A stretch of DNA of 64,000 nucleotides from Lacticaseibacillus mingshuiensis (GTDB lineage Bacteria; Bacillota; Bacilli; Lactobacillales; Lactobacillaceae): the NCBI RefSeq assembly GCF_016861785.1, contig NZ_BOLS01000001.1, positions 248,001 to 312,000 of the forward strand, written 5' to 3'. Under the pieces are notes generated by a model, which was given only the letters and a program-made list of their open reading frames with translations, was not told where the DNA came from and ran no database searches. Both the position numbers and the translations under genes were made by a program. Positions 9,768 through 16,613 of this stretch are shown piece after piece. Position 1 is the stretch's first letter; each line of letters opens with the position of its first letter.

Positions 9768-10010
9768 ATGACAATAGTATACGCGAAAGTGGACCGAGAA
9801 ATGTGCATCGCCTGCGGTTTATGTCAAATGCTGGCACCGACGCTTTTTTCCTATGACGCGGATGGCATCGCCAGTTACCAGCCCGATAGCAATACAGGCA
9901 GCGTGCCGCTTGATGCCGCTCAACAAGTCGCGTTCAAGATCGCGTACCGACGCTGCCCGACCCATGCGATCACGCGCAGCGACCAACCATTTTCCGCGGA
10001 TCAGGGGTGA
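9768..10010 (+). CDS. fer: Ferredoxin, single 4Fe-4S type
   Basis: An 80-residue protein with the cluster ligands CIACGLC near the N-terminus and a last ligand in RRCPTHAI near residue 65, the pattern of the monocluster 4Fe-4S ferredoxins of Firmicutes (Bacillus Fer). It carries single electrons to redox enzymes in the cytoplasm. The middle of the protein is acidic, as usual. The start was placed at the ATG 7 bases after GGAGG rather than at the earlier in-frame ATG, which lacks a site. It is divergent from the ypbB-like gene, as fer is from ypbB in Bacillus. Confidence 0.92.
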   Translation: MTIVYAKVDREMCIACGLCQMLAPTLFSYDADGIASYQPDSNTGSVPLDAAQQVAFKIAYRRCPTHAITRSDQPFSADQG

Positions 10011-10045
10011 GGCGCTGGCGCGGCGTTTGACATTTTGACGCACAC

Positions 10046-10096
10046 AAAAAGGCGGCTAGTCCGGCAACTGCATGGTTGTCGACTAACCGCCTGTTT
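10046..10096. terminator. Bidirectional terminator between fer and ribU
   Basis: The arms GGCGG-c-TAGTC and GACTAACCGCC pair, with an inner CAAC/GTTG pair. A run of A precedes the left arm and a short T-rich stretch follows the right arm, so it can end transcription from both converging genes. Confidence 0.75.
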
Positions 10097-10107
10097 AGTT
10101 GTCTAAC

Positions 10108-10689
10108 TTACCGCGCCGGGTGCAGCGCCCGCTGTTTTTCCAGCCATGGCATCATCGCATGCGCCAAGGCGAAAAACAGGACGGAGATCACAGCCCCCTT
10201 GATCAGGTTGAATGGCACGACACCGATCAGGACGTACTTGGTCGTGGACATCCCCAGCTGGAAATTCATCACGGCCAGATACATTGGCATGATGGCGACC
10301 CAGTTCAGGAAACTCATGATGACCGTCAGACTGAACGTGCCACCGATCAGCCCGCCGACTTGATGCCACATGCTGTTGCCCTTGCGCACCGCGAGCACCA
10401 CCGGAATCATGAAGCCAACGCTCGCGATGAACGCCGCGAGATCCCCCACCAAGTTGATGAGGTTCGGCCCGGTGATGAGAAAATGCAACAGACTGCGGCA
10501 AAATGCGACGCCGATGCCCGCTACTGGGCCATAAATGAAGCCCCCAAGCAACACAGCCAGATCAGATGGATCCAGCTTGAGAAACGGAAACGCCGGAATG
10601 ATCGGAAACGCGATGAACAGCTGTAGGACAAACCCCACGGCTGCCAGCAGCGCGATGCCGACTAAGCGGTGCAACTTTTGACCAGACAT
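10108..10689 (-). CDS. ribU: Riboflavin transporter, ECF S component RibU
   Basis: A 193-residue integral membrane protein with about six hydrophobic helices, beginning LVGIALLAAVGFVLQLF and followed by the RibU-typical FPFLKLDPSDLAVLLGGFIY. It is the substrate-binding subunit of an energy-coupling-factor transporter; the shared EcfA/A'/T module must be encoded elsewhere. The FMN riboswitch directly upstream confirms the vitamin B2 role. The ATG at 10689 is 7 bases after GGAGGG; an ATG further upstream overlaps that site. The gene converges on ferredoxin across a shared terminator. Confidence 0.95.
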   Translation of the reverse strand: MSGQKLHRLVGIALLAAVGFVLQLFIAFPIIPAFPFLKLDPSDLAVLLGGFIYGPVAGIGVAFCRSLLHFLITGPNLINLVGDLAAFIASVGFMIPVVLAVRKGNSMWHQVGGLIGGTFSLTVIMSFLNWVAIMPMYLAVMNFQLGMSTTKYVLIGVVPFNLIKGAVISVLFFALAHAMMPWLEKQRALHPAR

Positions 10690-10722
10690 AGAAAAACCCT
10701 CCATGCGGCCGCTTCAGAGGAG

Positions 10723-10756
10723 CAAAAAGACCCACTCCAACAGGGGAGCGGGTCTT
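10723..10756 (-). terminator. Terminator of the FMN riboswitch expression platform
   Basis: On the minus strand GACCCGCTCC and GGAGTGGGTC form a 10-bp stem followed by TTTTT, between the aptamer and the ribU ribosome site. It is the expected premature terminator used when FMN is bound. Confidence 0.85.
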
Positions 10757-10783
10757 ATTTTGAATGCGAGTTCAAAAAAGCCC

Positions 10784-10897
10784 CATCTTCTTTATCTAGA
10801 CTATACTATCGGCCTCGGAATCACACCGAGTCAACCGCGCACTGCGCGGGTCGTGGGCTTTCACCACCGGTCGGGAATTTCACCCTGCCCCTGAAGA
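10784..10897 (-). promoter_or_regulatory. FMN riboswitch (RFN element)
   Basis: Read on the minus strand, the leader of ribU contains the RFN consensus: AGGGGCAGGGTGAAATTCCC, then GACCGGTGGT, AAAGCCCACGA, a variable GC-rich hairpin, then TTGACTCGGTGTGATTCCGA and GGCCGATAGTATAGTC, with short closing arms TCTTC and GAAGA. It binds flavin mononucleotide and here should switch off riboflavin uptake by transcription termination. Confidence 0.95.
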
Positions 10898-10961
10898 CGA
10901 ACCATATTTTATTTTATGAGCATTGCTCACTAAAAGATAGTAACCCAAGAAGCTGATGAAA

Positions 10962-11693
10962 TCAACCCTTTTGTGCAAGTGCTTTCAGGTCCGCGATCTC
11001 CGCCGGCTTCAGCGGTCGGTAATCCCCCGACTGAAGGCCCTGCAAAGTCAGCGCGCCGTATTGTTCCCGCGCCAATTTGATCACGGGAAAGCCGACCGCC
11101 TTGAACATATTTTTGACCTGGTGATTGATGCCTTGATGAATGGTCAGCTCAACGATCGCGGTCTGCTTTTTCTTGTCGCTGGATAAGATATTATACTTGG
11201 CCGGCGCGAGGTGCTTGCCATCCAGCGTCAGGCCCTGCTTCAGCGGCAAGAGGTCCAACCGGGTCGGGATGCCCTGCACCTTCGCGACGTATTTCTTGTC
11301 GATTCCAAAACTCGGATGCATCAGCATGTTCGCAAATTCGCCGTCGTTAGTCATCAAAAGCAGGCCCGACGTATCGTAATCCAGTCGGCCGACCGGATAC
11401 AAGCGCACGGTTTCGTCTTCGAAATAGTCCGTGACAACGCGGCGGTGCTTGGGATCACTGACCGCCGTGATCACGCCGCGGGGTTTATAAAACAGGAAGT
11501 GCTTGAGTGGCTCTTTGCCCAGCGGCACGCCATCGACCATCACTTCATCTTTTGGGGTGACTTTGGTGCCAAGAGTCGTCACCACCTGGCCGTTCACTTG
11601 CACATGCCCCGTTTGAATCAGCACCTCCGCATGGCGCCGGGATGCGACGCCGGCTGCGGCGATCACCTTTTGCAATCGTTCTTCATTCACCAT
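10962..11693 (-). CDS. rluB: 23S rRNA pseudouridine synthase RluB
   Basis: A 243-residue RsuA/RluB-type enzyme. An S4 RNA-binding domain is at the N-terminus (RLQKVIAAAGVASRRHAEVL), and the catalytic domain follows with GRLDYDTSGLLLMTNDG, whose first aspartate is the nucleophile. It isomerises one uridine in 23S rRNA helix 89 region in characterised relatives. The long N-terminal extension of the open frame comes from the scpB overlap; the ATG at 11693 after GGAGG is the start. It overlaps scpB by 11 bp, the standard Firmicute scpA-scpB-rluB order. Confidence 0.94.
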   Translation of the reverse strand: MVNEERLQKVIAAAGVASRRHAEVLIQTGHVQVNGQVVTTLGTKVTPKDEVMVDGVPLGKEPLKHFLFYKPRGVITAVSDPKHRRVVTDYFEDETVRLYPVGRLDYDTSGLLLMTNDGEFANMLMHPSFGIDKKYVAKVQGIPTRLDLLPLKQGLTLDGKHLAPAKYNILSSDKKKQTAIVELTIHQGINHQVKNMFKAVGFPVIKLAREQYGALTLQGLQSGDYRPLKPAEIADLKALAQKG

Positions 11694-12333
11694 CGCTGGC
11701 CTCCGTTTCTTGATCCATGTTTTCTTGATCTTCAGGTTCTTGATCCGTGTTATCTTGATCGCTGGTCTTTTGATCGTCACTGAATGTATCATTGAAGTCC
11801 TTGAACAGGTCCACCTGCTGCGGACCCTCAGGCGCCTGGTCGATAGGCGGCAGCGCATCCAAATTTTTCAACCCGAAATAATCCAGGAAAAAATCGGAAG
11901 TGGCGTACAAAATTGGCCGCCCCGGTGCGTCTTTGCGGCCGGCTTCTCGAACCAGCTGACGCGCGGCCAGCGTGGTCAGCGCCCCACTACTTTGGACCCC
12001 GCGCACATCATCGATCTCCAGACGCGTGATTGGCTGCTGATAGGCGATGATGGCCAGGACTTCAAGCGCTGCCTGAGACAAACCCTGCGCCGGCGGACCG
12101 GAAAAGTAATGCCGCAACGTGTCGGCATAGGTGGGCTTGGTCACCAAGAAATAGCGGTCGTCGGAGACGCGCACCATGGTTCCGCGGCTATCGTCGTGTT
12201 CCAGCGCCTCTTGAAAATCATCCAGCTGCTGGCGCATGGCCGCACTTGAAATACCGAGCACCTGCGCGAAATCTTCCAGCGTCACGCCGGCCTCACCGGC
12301 AGTGTAAAGCACCGCTTCGATCACCCCGTGCAT
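11683..12333 (-). CDS. scpB: Segregation and condensation protein B
   Basis: A 216-residue winged-helix protein that joins ScpA and SMC in the bacterial condensin. The family pattern MHGVIEAVLYTAGEAGVTLE is at the N-terminus, followed by PITRLEIDDVRGVQSSGAL in the second wing domain. The last 35 residues are an unusual low-complexity tail rich in Asp, Gln and Glu (DQKTSDQDNTDQEPEDQ), encoded by imperfect GATCAAGA-type DNA repeats, and probably disordered. Its ATG overlaps the scpA stop by one base and its end overlaps rluB. Confidence 0.95.
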   Translation of the reverse strand: MHGVIEAVLYTAGEAGVTLEDFAQVLGISSAAMRQQLDDFQEALEHDDSRGTMVRVSDDRYFLVTKPTYADTLRHYFSGPPAQGLSQAALEVLAIIAYQQPITRLEIDDVRGVQSSGALTTLAARQLVREAGRKDAPGRPILYATSDFFLDYFGLKNLDALPPIDQAPEGPQQVDLFKDFNDTFSDDQKTSDQDNTDQEPEDQENMDQETEASDGE

Positions 12334-13058
12334 CAGCTCGCCTCCTTCAACGTCACAATGATCGGCTCAAATGGCGCGTCCTGCGCACAATCGATCTGAT
12401 CATTTTTCATCAATTCTAGAATGGCCAGAAAAGTGGTCACCACCCCATCGACCGTCGGCTGTGAGACCAGTTTGGCAAAATCGCACTGGCCGCATTCATG
12501 CAGCTGCTTGAGTACCTCCGCGATGCGATTTTGCACAGACAAAGGCTCCGCTTCAATGTGTGCGATGGTTGTCGCGGTGGCCACCTGTTGGGCAACCACA
12601 CGCTGCATAGCCGTGGTCAGGTCACGCAGCTTGATCGCGCCGGGCGCCATCGGAACATGGACATCCGCGGTCGGCAAAGACGCTGGCTTGGCATACGATA
12701 AACTGCGCTGCGTCTCGCGTTCCTGCAGATTTTTGGCCGCGTTCTGATAGACCTGATACGTCAAGAGCTGCGCAACCAGGTCTGCACGTGGATCATCATA
12801 CTCTTCAGCCGGCTGATCGACCTCCTCCGGTTGAGGCAAGAGCATCCGACTTTTCAGCGCCATCAAGCTCGCCGCCAGCACAAAATAATCACCAGCCACA
12901 TCCAGCCGCAATTGCTGCATCTGGTGCAGGTAATTGAGGTATTGACTGGTGATCTCTGCGATCGGGATATCGTATATATCGATCTCATTGGTTCTGATCA
13001 GGTGCCACAGGAGATCCAGCGGCCCCGAAAAGTCATTCAGCACCAGTGTCAGTGCCAT
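12333..13058 (-). CDS. scpA: Segregation and condensation protein A
   Basis: A 241-residue kleisin subunit bridging the heads of the SMC dimer. The N-terminus carries the conserved FSGPLDLLWHLIRTNEIDIY followed by IPIAEITSQYL; the C-terminus (VVTTFLAILELMKNDQI) is the winged-helix domain that contacts the SMC head. Length is typical. It overlaps ribT by 26 bp upstream and scpB by one base downstream, so the set is a tightly coupled operon. Confidence 0.95.
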   Translation of the reverse strand: MALTLVLNDFSGPLDLLWHLIRTNEIDIYDIPIAEITSQYLNYLHQMQQLRLDVAGDYFVLAASLMALKSRMLLPQPEEVDQPAEEYDDPRADLVAQLLTYQVYQNAAKNLQERETQRSLSYAKPASLPTADVHVPMAPGAIKLRDLTTAMQRVVAQQVATATTIAHIEAEPLSVQNRIAEVLKQLHECGQCDFAKLVSQPTVDGVVTTFLAILELMKNDQIDCAQDAPFEPIIVTLKEAS

Positions 13059-13425
13059 GCAGATCCTCTTTTCTGTATTGCAAAAATGCGGAGATCAACG
13101 GTGTGTACTCCAATGAGCCCATCAGCCGCTTATCGCGATAAAGGCCAGCTAGATCGTCGAGCACCGCAAACTGCGTCGCCTGGTCGCGCACGTTCGGCGA
13201 CAATGACAGATGACGCACGAGGACAAAATCATCCCCTGTCTCAACACCGACGATCCCCACAAAGTCGGCGTTGTGCTGCTCACGGTAAAGATAAAGGGCA
13301 TGCCCCTCATCCTCCGTGTAGAGCTTGAGTTCACTGCGCAAATGGTCAATGTCCTTCAAGTCCGGCGCGAAGGAGAGAAATCCCATCGCGATCTTCTCAT
13401 AATCATTCTTGTATTTCGTCAGCAT
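13033..13425 (-). CDS. ribT: RibT-like GNAT family protein
   Basis: A 130-residue protein closely resembling Bacillus RibT: MLTKYKNDYEKIAMGFLSFA matches its N-terminus, and VLVRHLSLSPNVRDQATQFA is the acetyl-CoA binding segment of a GNAT fold, though in reduced form. RibT is named for its place at the end of the riboflavin operon; its substrate is unknown. Here no rib biosynthesis genes accompany it, and it heads the scpA operon instead. The ATG at 13425 follows GGAGG; the longer reading frame extends into non-coding sequence. Confidence 0.85.
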   Translation of the reverse strand: MLTKYKNDYEKIAMGFLSFAPDLKDIDHLRSELKLYTEDEGHALYLYREQHNADFVGIVGVETGDDFVLVRHLSLSPNVRDQATQFAVLDDLAGLYRDKRLMGSLEYTPLISAFLQYRKEDLHGTDTGAE

Positions 13426-13493
13426 AACAGCCTCCACATTAGCTTCACTCTCGAGCATACTGTACCATAAAACAGCGGTCGTGGAAATTGAAA

Positions 13494-13610
13494 GGGTGCG
13501 TAGCCGAGCGTTTAGGGTCATGCAGCTAGGTCCATCAGACGCTTGAGGCGTCCTTCGCCTCGAGTGGCTGATGGCCTAGATGTCAGGACCCTGCTCGGCG
13601 AAGCCCAACT
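13494..13610 (+). repeat. Family A structured repeat, copy A2
   Basis: A 117-bp hairpin element that starts GGGTGCGTAGCCGAGCG and ends GCTCGGCGAAGCCCAACT. The arms nest almost perfectly: AGGGTC with GGACCCT, CTAGG-t-CCATCAG with CTGATGG-c-CTAG, and the tip CTTGAGGCG with CGCCTCGAG around a TCCTT loop (core 13542-13566). The core differs from the reverse complement of the 16.36 and 16.49 kb cores at one base in 25. It occupies the promoter-side gap of the ribT-scpA operon. Confidence 0.8.
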
Positions 13611-13615
13611 GGAAA

Positions 13616-13648
13616 GGCTGCGTAGCCGAGCGTTTAGGGTCATGCAGC
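13616..13648 (+). repeat. Truncated family A unit directly after copy A2
   Basis: The first 30 bases of copy A2 (13497-13526) are repeated exactly at 13619-13648, from TGCGTAGCCGAGCG to CATGCAGC. The rest of the element is missing. This looks like a tandem copy cut short or a partial duplication. Confidence 0.85.
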
Positions 13649-13798
13649 ACCCTTGCTTCCAAGTCTATTTCGCCCACGCCTCAAAACGCTTCCCCAAAAA
13701 CGCTCTATATAATAGAAGAAACACGTTAAAAAGGTAAAACGGTTCCATTCCCACCGCGGCGCGAAAGCTAACACCCGCCTTGCCGCATTCAACGCCAC

Positions 13799-14680
13799 TT
13801 ACCCACGCGGATGTGTGTTGTGGTACACCTCGACGAGTTTCTTGTTGCTCAAATGCGTGTAGATCTGCGTGGTCGAAATGTCGCTATGCCCCAAGAGTTC
13901 CTGCACCACGCGCAGATCCGCACCATTATCGAGCAGATGCGTCGCAAAACTGTGGCGCAAGGTATGCGGCGTCACGTCTTTTTGAATATTCAACGCAGCG
14001 ATATAGGCCTTCAGGTTTTTCCAAATGCCTTGGCGGGTCAGCTTATGACCATGAAAGTTCACGAAGACCTCGTCCGGCGCCGTTTTTTTCGTCAAAGGCG
14101 GCCGGGCAACGTCGAGGTAGCGCTGAACCCACTCGACGGCTTGGGGACTGATCGGCACAATGCGCTGTTTATCGCCTTTGCCGGTGACCTGAAGCAGATT
14201 CAGCGCCAAGTGCATCTCGCCTAGCTGAAGGTCCACGACTTCAGACACGCGCAGGCCCGTCGCGTACATCAACTCGAAGATCGCGCGGTCGCGCAGCCCC
14301 AGTGGCGTTGCGGTATCTGGCGCGGCCATCAACCGCTCGATTTCCGGCGTGGTCAACGTCGCTGGCAAATGCTGCGCAGGTTTGGGCGAATCGATCAACG
14401 CCATCGGGTCCTCGGTGATGCGGGATTCACGCATCAAATAGCGATAGAATTTTCGCATCGCCGAGATCATGCGACTCATCGAGCTGGCCGCCTTGAGTGT
14501 CGACTGGGCCGCCAAGAATTCTTCGATCACTTGCCGCTCTTCTGGCACTGACTGGATCTGCTGCGCCTCAAGCCACGCGGAAAACTCGCGCAAGTCCTGC
14601 TGATAGCTGGTCTGCGTGGTTTTCGCCAGGCCCCGCTCAACATCGAGATAATGCACGAAATCTGCGATCAGATCATCCAT
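13799..14680 (-). CDS. xerD: Tyrosine recombinase XerD
   Basis: A 293-residue site-specific recombinase that resolves chromosome dimers at dif with its partner XerC. The N-terminal SAM-like core-binding domain (residues 1-90) is followed by the catalytic domain with ATGLRVSE (Arg I), HTLRHSFATHLL (His-x-x-Arg), LLGHSDISTTQIYTH (His and the nucleophile Tyr). The spacing and the ending HTHPRG fit XerD rather than XerC or a phage integrase. Nearby genes scpA-scpB and xerD are commonly close in Firmicutes. Start at 14680 follows GAGGAGG. Confidence 0.94.
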   Translation of the reverse strand: MDDLIADFVHYLDVERGLAKTTQTSYQQDLREFSAWLEAQQIQSVPEERQVIEEFLAAQSTLKAASSMSRMISAMRKFYRYLMRESRITEDPMALIDSPKPAQHLPATLTTPEIERLMAAPDTATPLGLRDRAIFELMYATGLRVSEVVDLQLGEMHLALNLLQVTGKGDKQRIVPISPQAVEWVQRYLDVARPPLTKKTAPDEVFVNFHGHKLTRQGIWKNLKAYIAALNIQKDVTPHTLRHSFATHLLDNGADLRVVQELLGHSDISTTQIYTHLSNKKLVEVYHNTHPRG

Positions 14681-14693
14681 GCAGCCAGCCTCC

Positions 14694-15560
14694 TCACTCT
14701 TTTTTCGCTAACAAGATCGTCTTACCGTCCACCTCAACGATCAGGCGCGCCTTGAGCAAATGGCCCAGCGCACGCTTAAAGGCGCCCTTGCTGATGCCAA
14801 ATGCCTTGCTGATCGCCTCTGGATCGGACTTGTCCGTATATGGAATCGAGCCATCCTGGGTGTGTTGCAGGACTGCCAACACCATTCCAGCATCGTCCGA
14901 GATCGCCTCATAGGCACGCGGGCGAAGTGACAGGTTGAGTTCCCCATCCGGCCGCACCCCAATCACGCGCGCGTGCAACACTTGCCCAAGCCGCGGCTCT
15001 TCATCGCGTTCATCAGGATGAATGAACCCAAGGTAAAAATCATCCGTGAGTACATGCGTCCCGGCGATCTTCAGGCGATAAACGGTCGCGGTGACATTTT
15101 GATTATTCATCGCGGGCTTGGCCTGATTGGCAACCGCATTGATGATCGTCTCGTCCGCCAACTGACCCCACAACCGGTGCTTTTTGTCGATGGTCAAGGC
15201 GATCATCAACCGGTCGCCACGCGCCGGCCACAGCCGCGCCAGCTCTGGCAATTGATCGAGCGACACCACGATATCCTTATCGCCGAGGCCGACATCCACG
15301 AACACACCCAGGTCACGGCGCACCTCGACCACGGTACCAAATGCATAATGATCCAGCCCGACCTTTGGCAAATGGGTCGTCAGGCGCGGCGTCTCGTGCT
15401 GATTTTCATACGCAAAGCCCTGAACGAGACTGCCGACTTCAGGCAAGGTCTCGAATTCGTTTCGATCGATGGCAAGCGTGACGCCATCATACTGTGCAAA
15501 GACCTGTTTGTCATTGTGGTCAGAGACCTTCGCCGACACGATCTGTCCATTAAAGTCCAT
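14694..15560 (-). CDS. cvfB: S1-like RNA-binding protein CvfB/YitL
   Basis: A 288-residue cytoplasmic protein with consecutive S1-type OB folds and a C-terminal winged helix (EAISKAFGISKGAFKRALGHL). The third S1 fold is recognisable as YAFGTVVEVRRDLGVFVDVG. Staphylococcus CvfB is a virulence regulator and its pneumococcal homologue binds RNA; the molecular role in lactobacilli is unknown. Length is normal. It starts at 15560 after AAGGAGAG and ends 14 bp before xerD, so the two are probably in one operon. Confidence 0.88.
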   Translation of the reverse strand: MDFNGQIVSAKVSDHNDKQVFAQYDGVTLAIDRNEFETLPEVGSLVQGFAYENQHETPRLTTHLPKVGLDHYAFGTVVEVRRDLGVFVDVGLGDKDIVVSLDQLPELARLWPARGDRLMIALTIDKKHRLWGQLADETIINAVANQAKPAMNNQNVTATVYRLKIAGTHVLTDDFYLGFIHPDERDEEPRLGQVLHARVIGVRPDGELNLSLRPRAYEAISDDAGMVLAVLQHTQDGSIPYTDKSDPEAISKAFGISKGAFKRALGHLLKARLIVEVDGKTILLAKKE

Positions 15561-15571
15561 TGTTTCTCTCC

Positions 15572-16039
15572 TTATTTCACTGCAGCAGGCAGAATATTAA
15601 ATACTGTGAGGATCACATACGTCATGCCACTGGCGATCACCGGCCCGGCGGCAATACCCTTGAGCAGTACGACGCCAAGAATCGTCCCGAACACCAGCGC
15701 GACAGTCATCTCCGGGCTCGCCGCCAAGAGACCAACGCCTTTTGCCGACAAAACAGCCACGAGCACCCCCATGGCGATCGCGATCCAGCCGGCGGTCGAC
15801 TTGAATGTTTTCAGTAATTCTTTGATGCCGATCTCGCCGGTCGCGATCGGCACCATGATCGCAGCCGAGATCACGGTCACTCCCCAGTTGATGCCTTGTG
15901 TCTGCAATAATTTCATGAACGGATGCAGGGGCGGCAGCGCCTTGAGCACGATCACAAAGGCAACGCCGATGAGCAGTGCCTTATTCTTCGCAAAAGCGGC
16001 GATCGCCATCACCCCAAGCAAAAACAACCAGCTTTCCAT
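15572..16039 (-). CDS. DUF441 family membrane protein
   Basis: A 155-residue protein with four or five hydrophobic helices, starting MESWLFLLGVMAIAAFAKNK and containing the family-typical LPPLHPFMKLLQTQGINWGV and GIAAGPVIASGMTYVIL. DUF441 (YtwI type in Bacillus) has no assigned function. The start was moved to the ATG at 16039, 6 bases after GGAGG. It lies 12 bp upstream of cvfB in the same direction. An array of family A repeats lies upstream of it. Confidence 0.85.
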   Translation of the reverse strand: MESWLFLLGVMAIAAFAKNKALLIGVAFVIVLKALPPLHPFMKLLQTQGINWGVTVISAAIMVPIATGEIGIKELLKTFKSTAGWIAIAMGVLVAVLSAKGVGLLAASPEMTVALVFGTILGVVLLKGIAAGPVIASGMTYVILTVFNILPAAVK

Positions 16040-16196
16040 ATCGTCCCTCCAGTTTTTTGTCATCTACCAGTGTACCTGCTCAGACGGACAATGTCGAGCT
16101 AGTTAACATAAATTATTTGCTGATTTTTGCCGGAGTGTTCGTGATGCGTAAACAGTTTGAATGTATTTTGACGCTCGCACACCGCCACACCCTTTT

Positions 16197-16313
16197 AGTT
16201 GGGTTTCGGCTCGCATGCCCGGGCTATCTAGCAGTCTCGTGCACTCGGGGCGAAGTGCGCCCCAAGCACCCAAGTCCAGCTAGCTACCCGGCCATCCCGC
16301 GAGCCTGCACACC
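16197..16313 (-). repeat. Family A structured repeat, tandem unit A3a
   Basis: First unit of a three-unit head-to-tail array with a period of 121-122 bp. Outer arms are GGCTCGC with GCGAGCC and a CCGGGCTA/TACCCGG pair further in. Its tip (16242-16266) is GGGGCG/CGCCCC, whereas the other two units have GAGGCG/CGCCTC: a paired A-T to G-C change that keeps the stem. Confidence 0.85.
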
Positions 16314-16317
16314 GTTT

Positions 16318-16435
16318 AGTCGGGTTTCGGCTCGCATGTCCGGGCTATCTAGCAGTCTTGTGCACTCGAGGCGAAGGGCGCCTCAAGCACCCAAGCCAAG
16401 TTACCTGCCCCACCATCCCGCGCACCTGCACACCG
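16318..16435 (-). repeat. Family A structured repeat, tandem unit A3b
   Basis: Second unit of the array, with tip 16363-16387. Its distal outer arm has diverged (TTACCTGCCCCACCATCC instead of the CTAGCTACCCGGCC of the flanking units), so its outer stem is weaker than in units A3a and A3c. Confidence 0.85.
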
Positions 16436-16439
16436 TTTT

Positions 16440-16558
16440 AGTTGGGTTTCGGCTCGCATGCCCGGGCTATCTAGCAGTCTTGTGCACTCGAGGCGAAGGG
16501 CGCCTCAAGCACCTAAGCCAAGCTAGCTACCCGGCCATCCCGCGAGCCTGCACACCCT
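16440..16558 (-). repeat. Family A structured repeat, tandem unit A3c
   Basis: Third unit, with tip 16485-16509, running up to the pyk terminator. Read on the minus strand it starts GGGTGTGCAGGCTCGC and ends GCGAGCCGAAACCCAACT, matching the ends of copies A1 and A2. Several stop-free frames cross the array; I regard them as chance. Confidence 0.85.
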
Positions 16559-16564
16559 TCCCAA

Positions 16565-16603
16565 AATAAAAACGCCTGGCGTTATTTCGCCAGACGTTTC
16601 TGT
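16565..16603 (-). terminator. Terminator of pyk
   Basis: On the minus strand AAACGTCTGGCG and CGCCAGGCGTTT pair around a 6-nt loop, followed by TTTATTTT. It starts about 12 bp after the pyk stop. Confidence 0.9.
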
Positions 16604-16613
16604 AGAGCTGGTA

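Noticed and set aside
16197-16558. Possible CRISPR array
   Set aside because: The units are 121-122 bp, repeat over their whole length with no unique spacers, and no cas genes are present.
15976-16569. A 197-codon plus-strand open frame across the triple repeat
   Set aside because: It exists only because the three repeat units share a stop-free frame. It has no ribosome site, overlaps the DUF441 gene antisense and resembles no protein.
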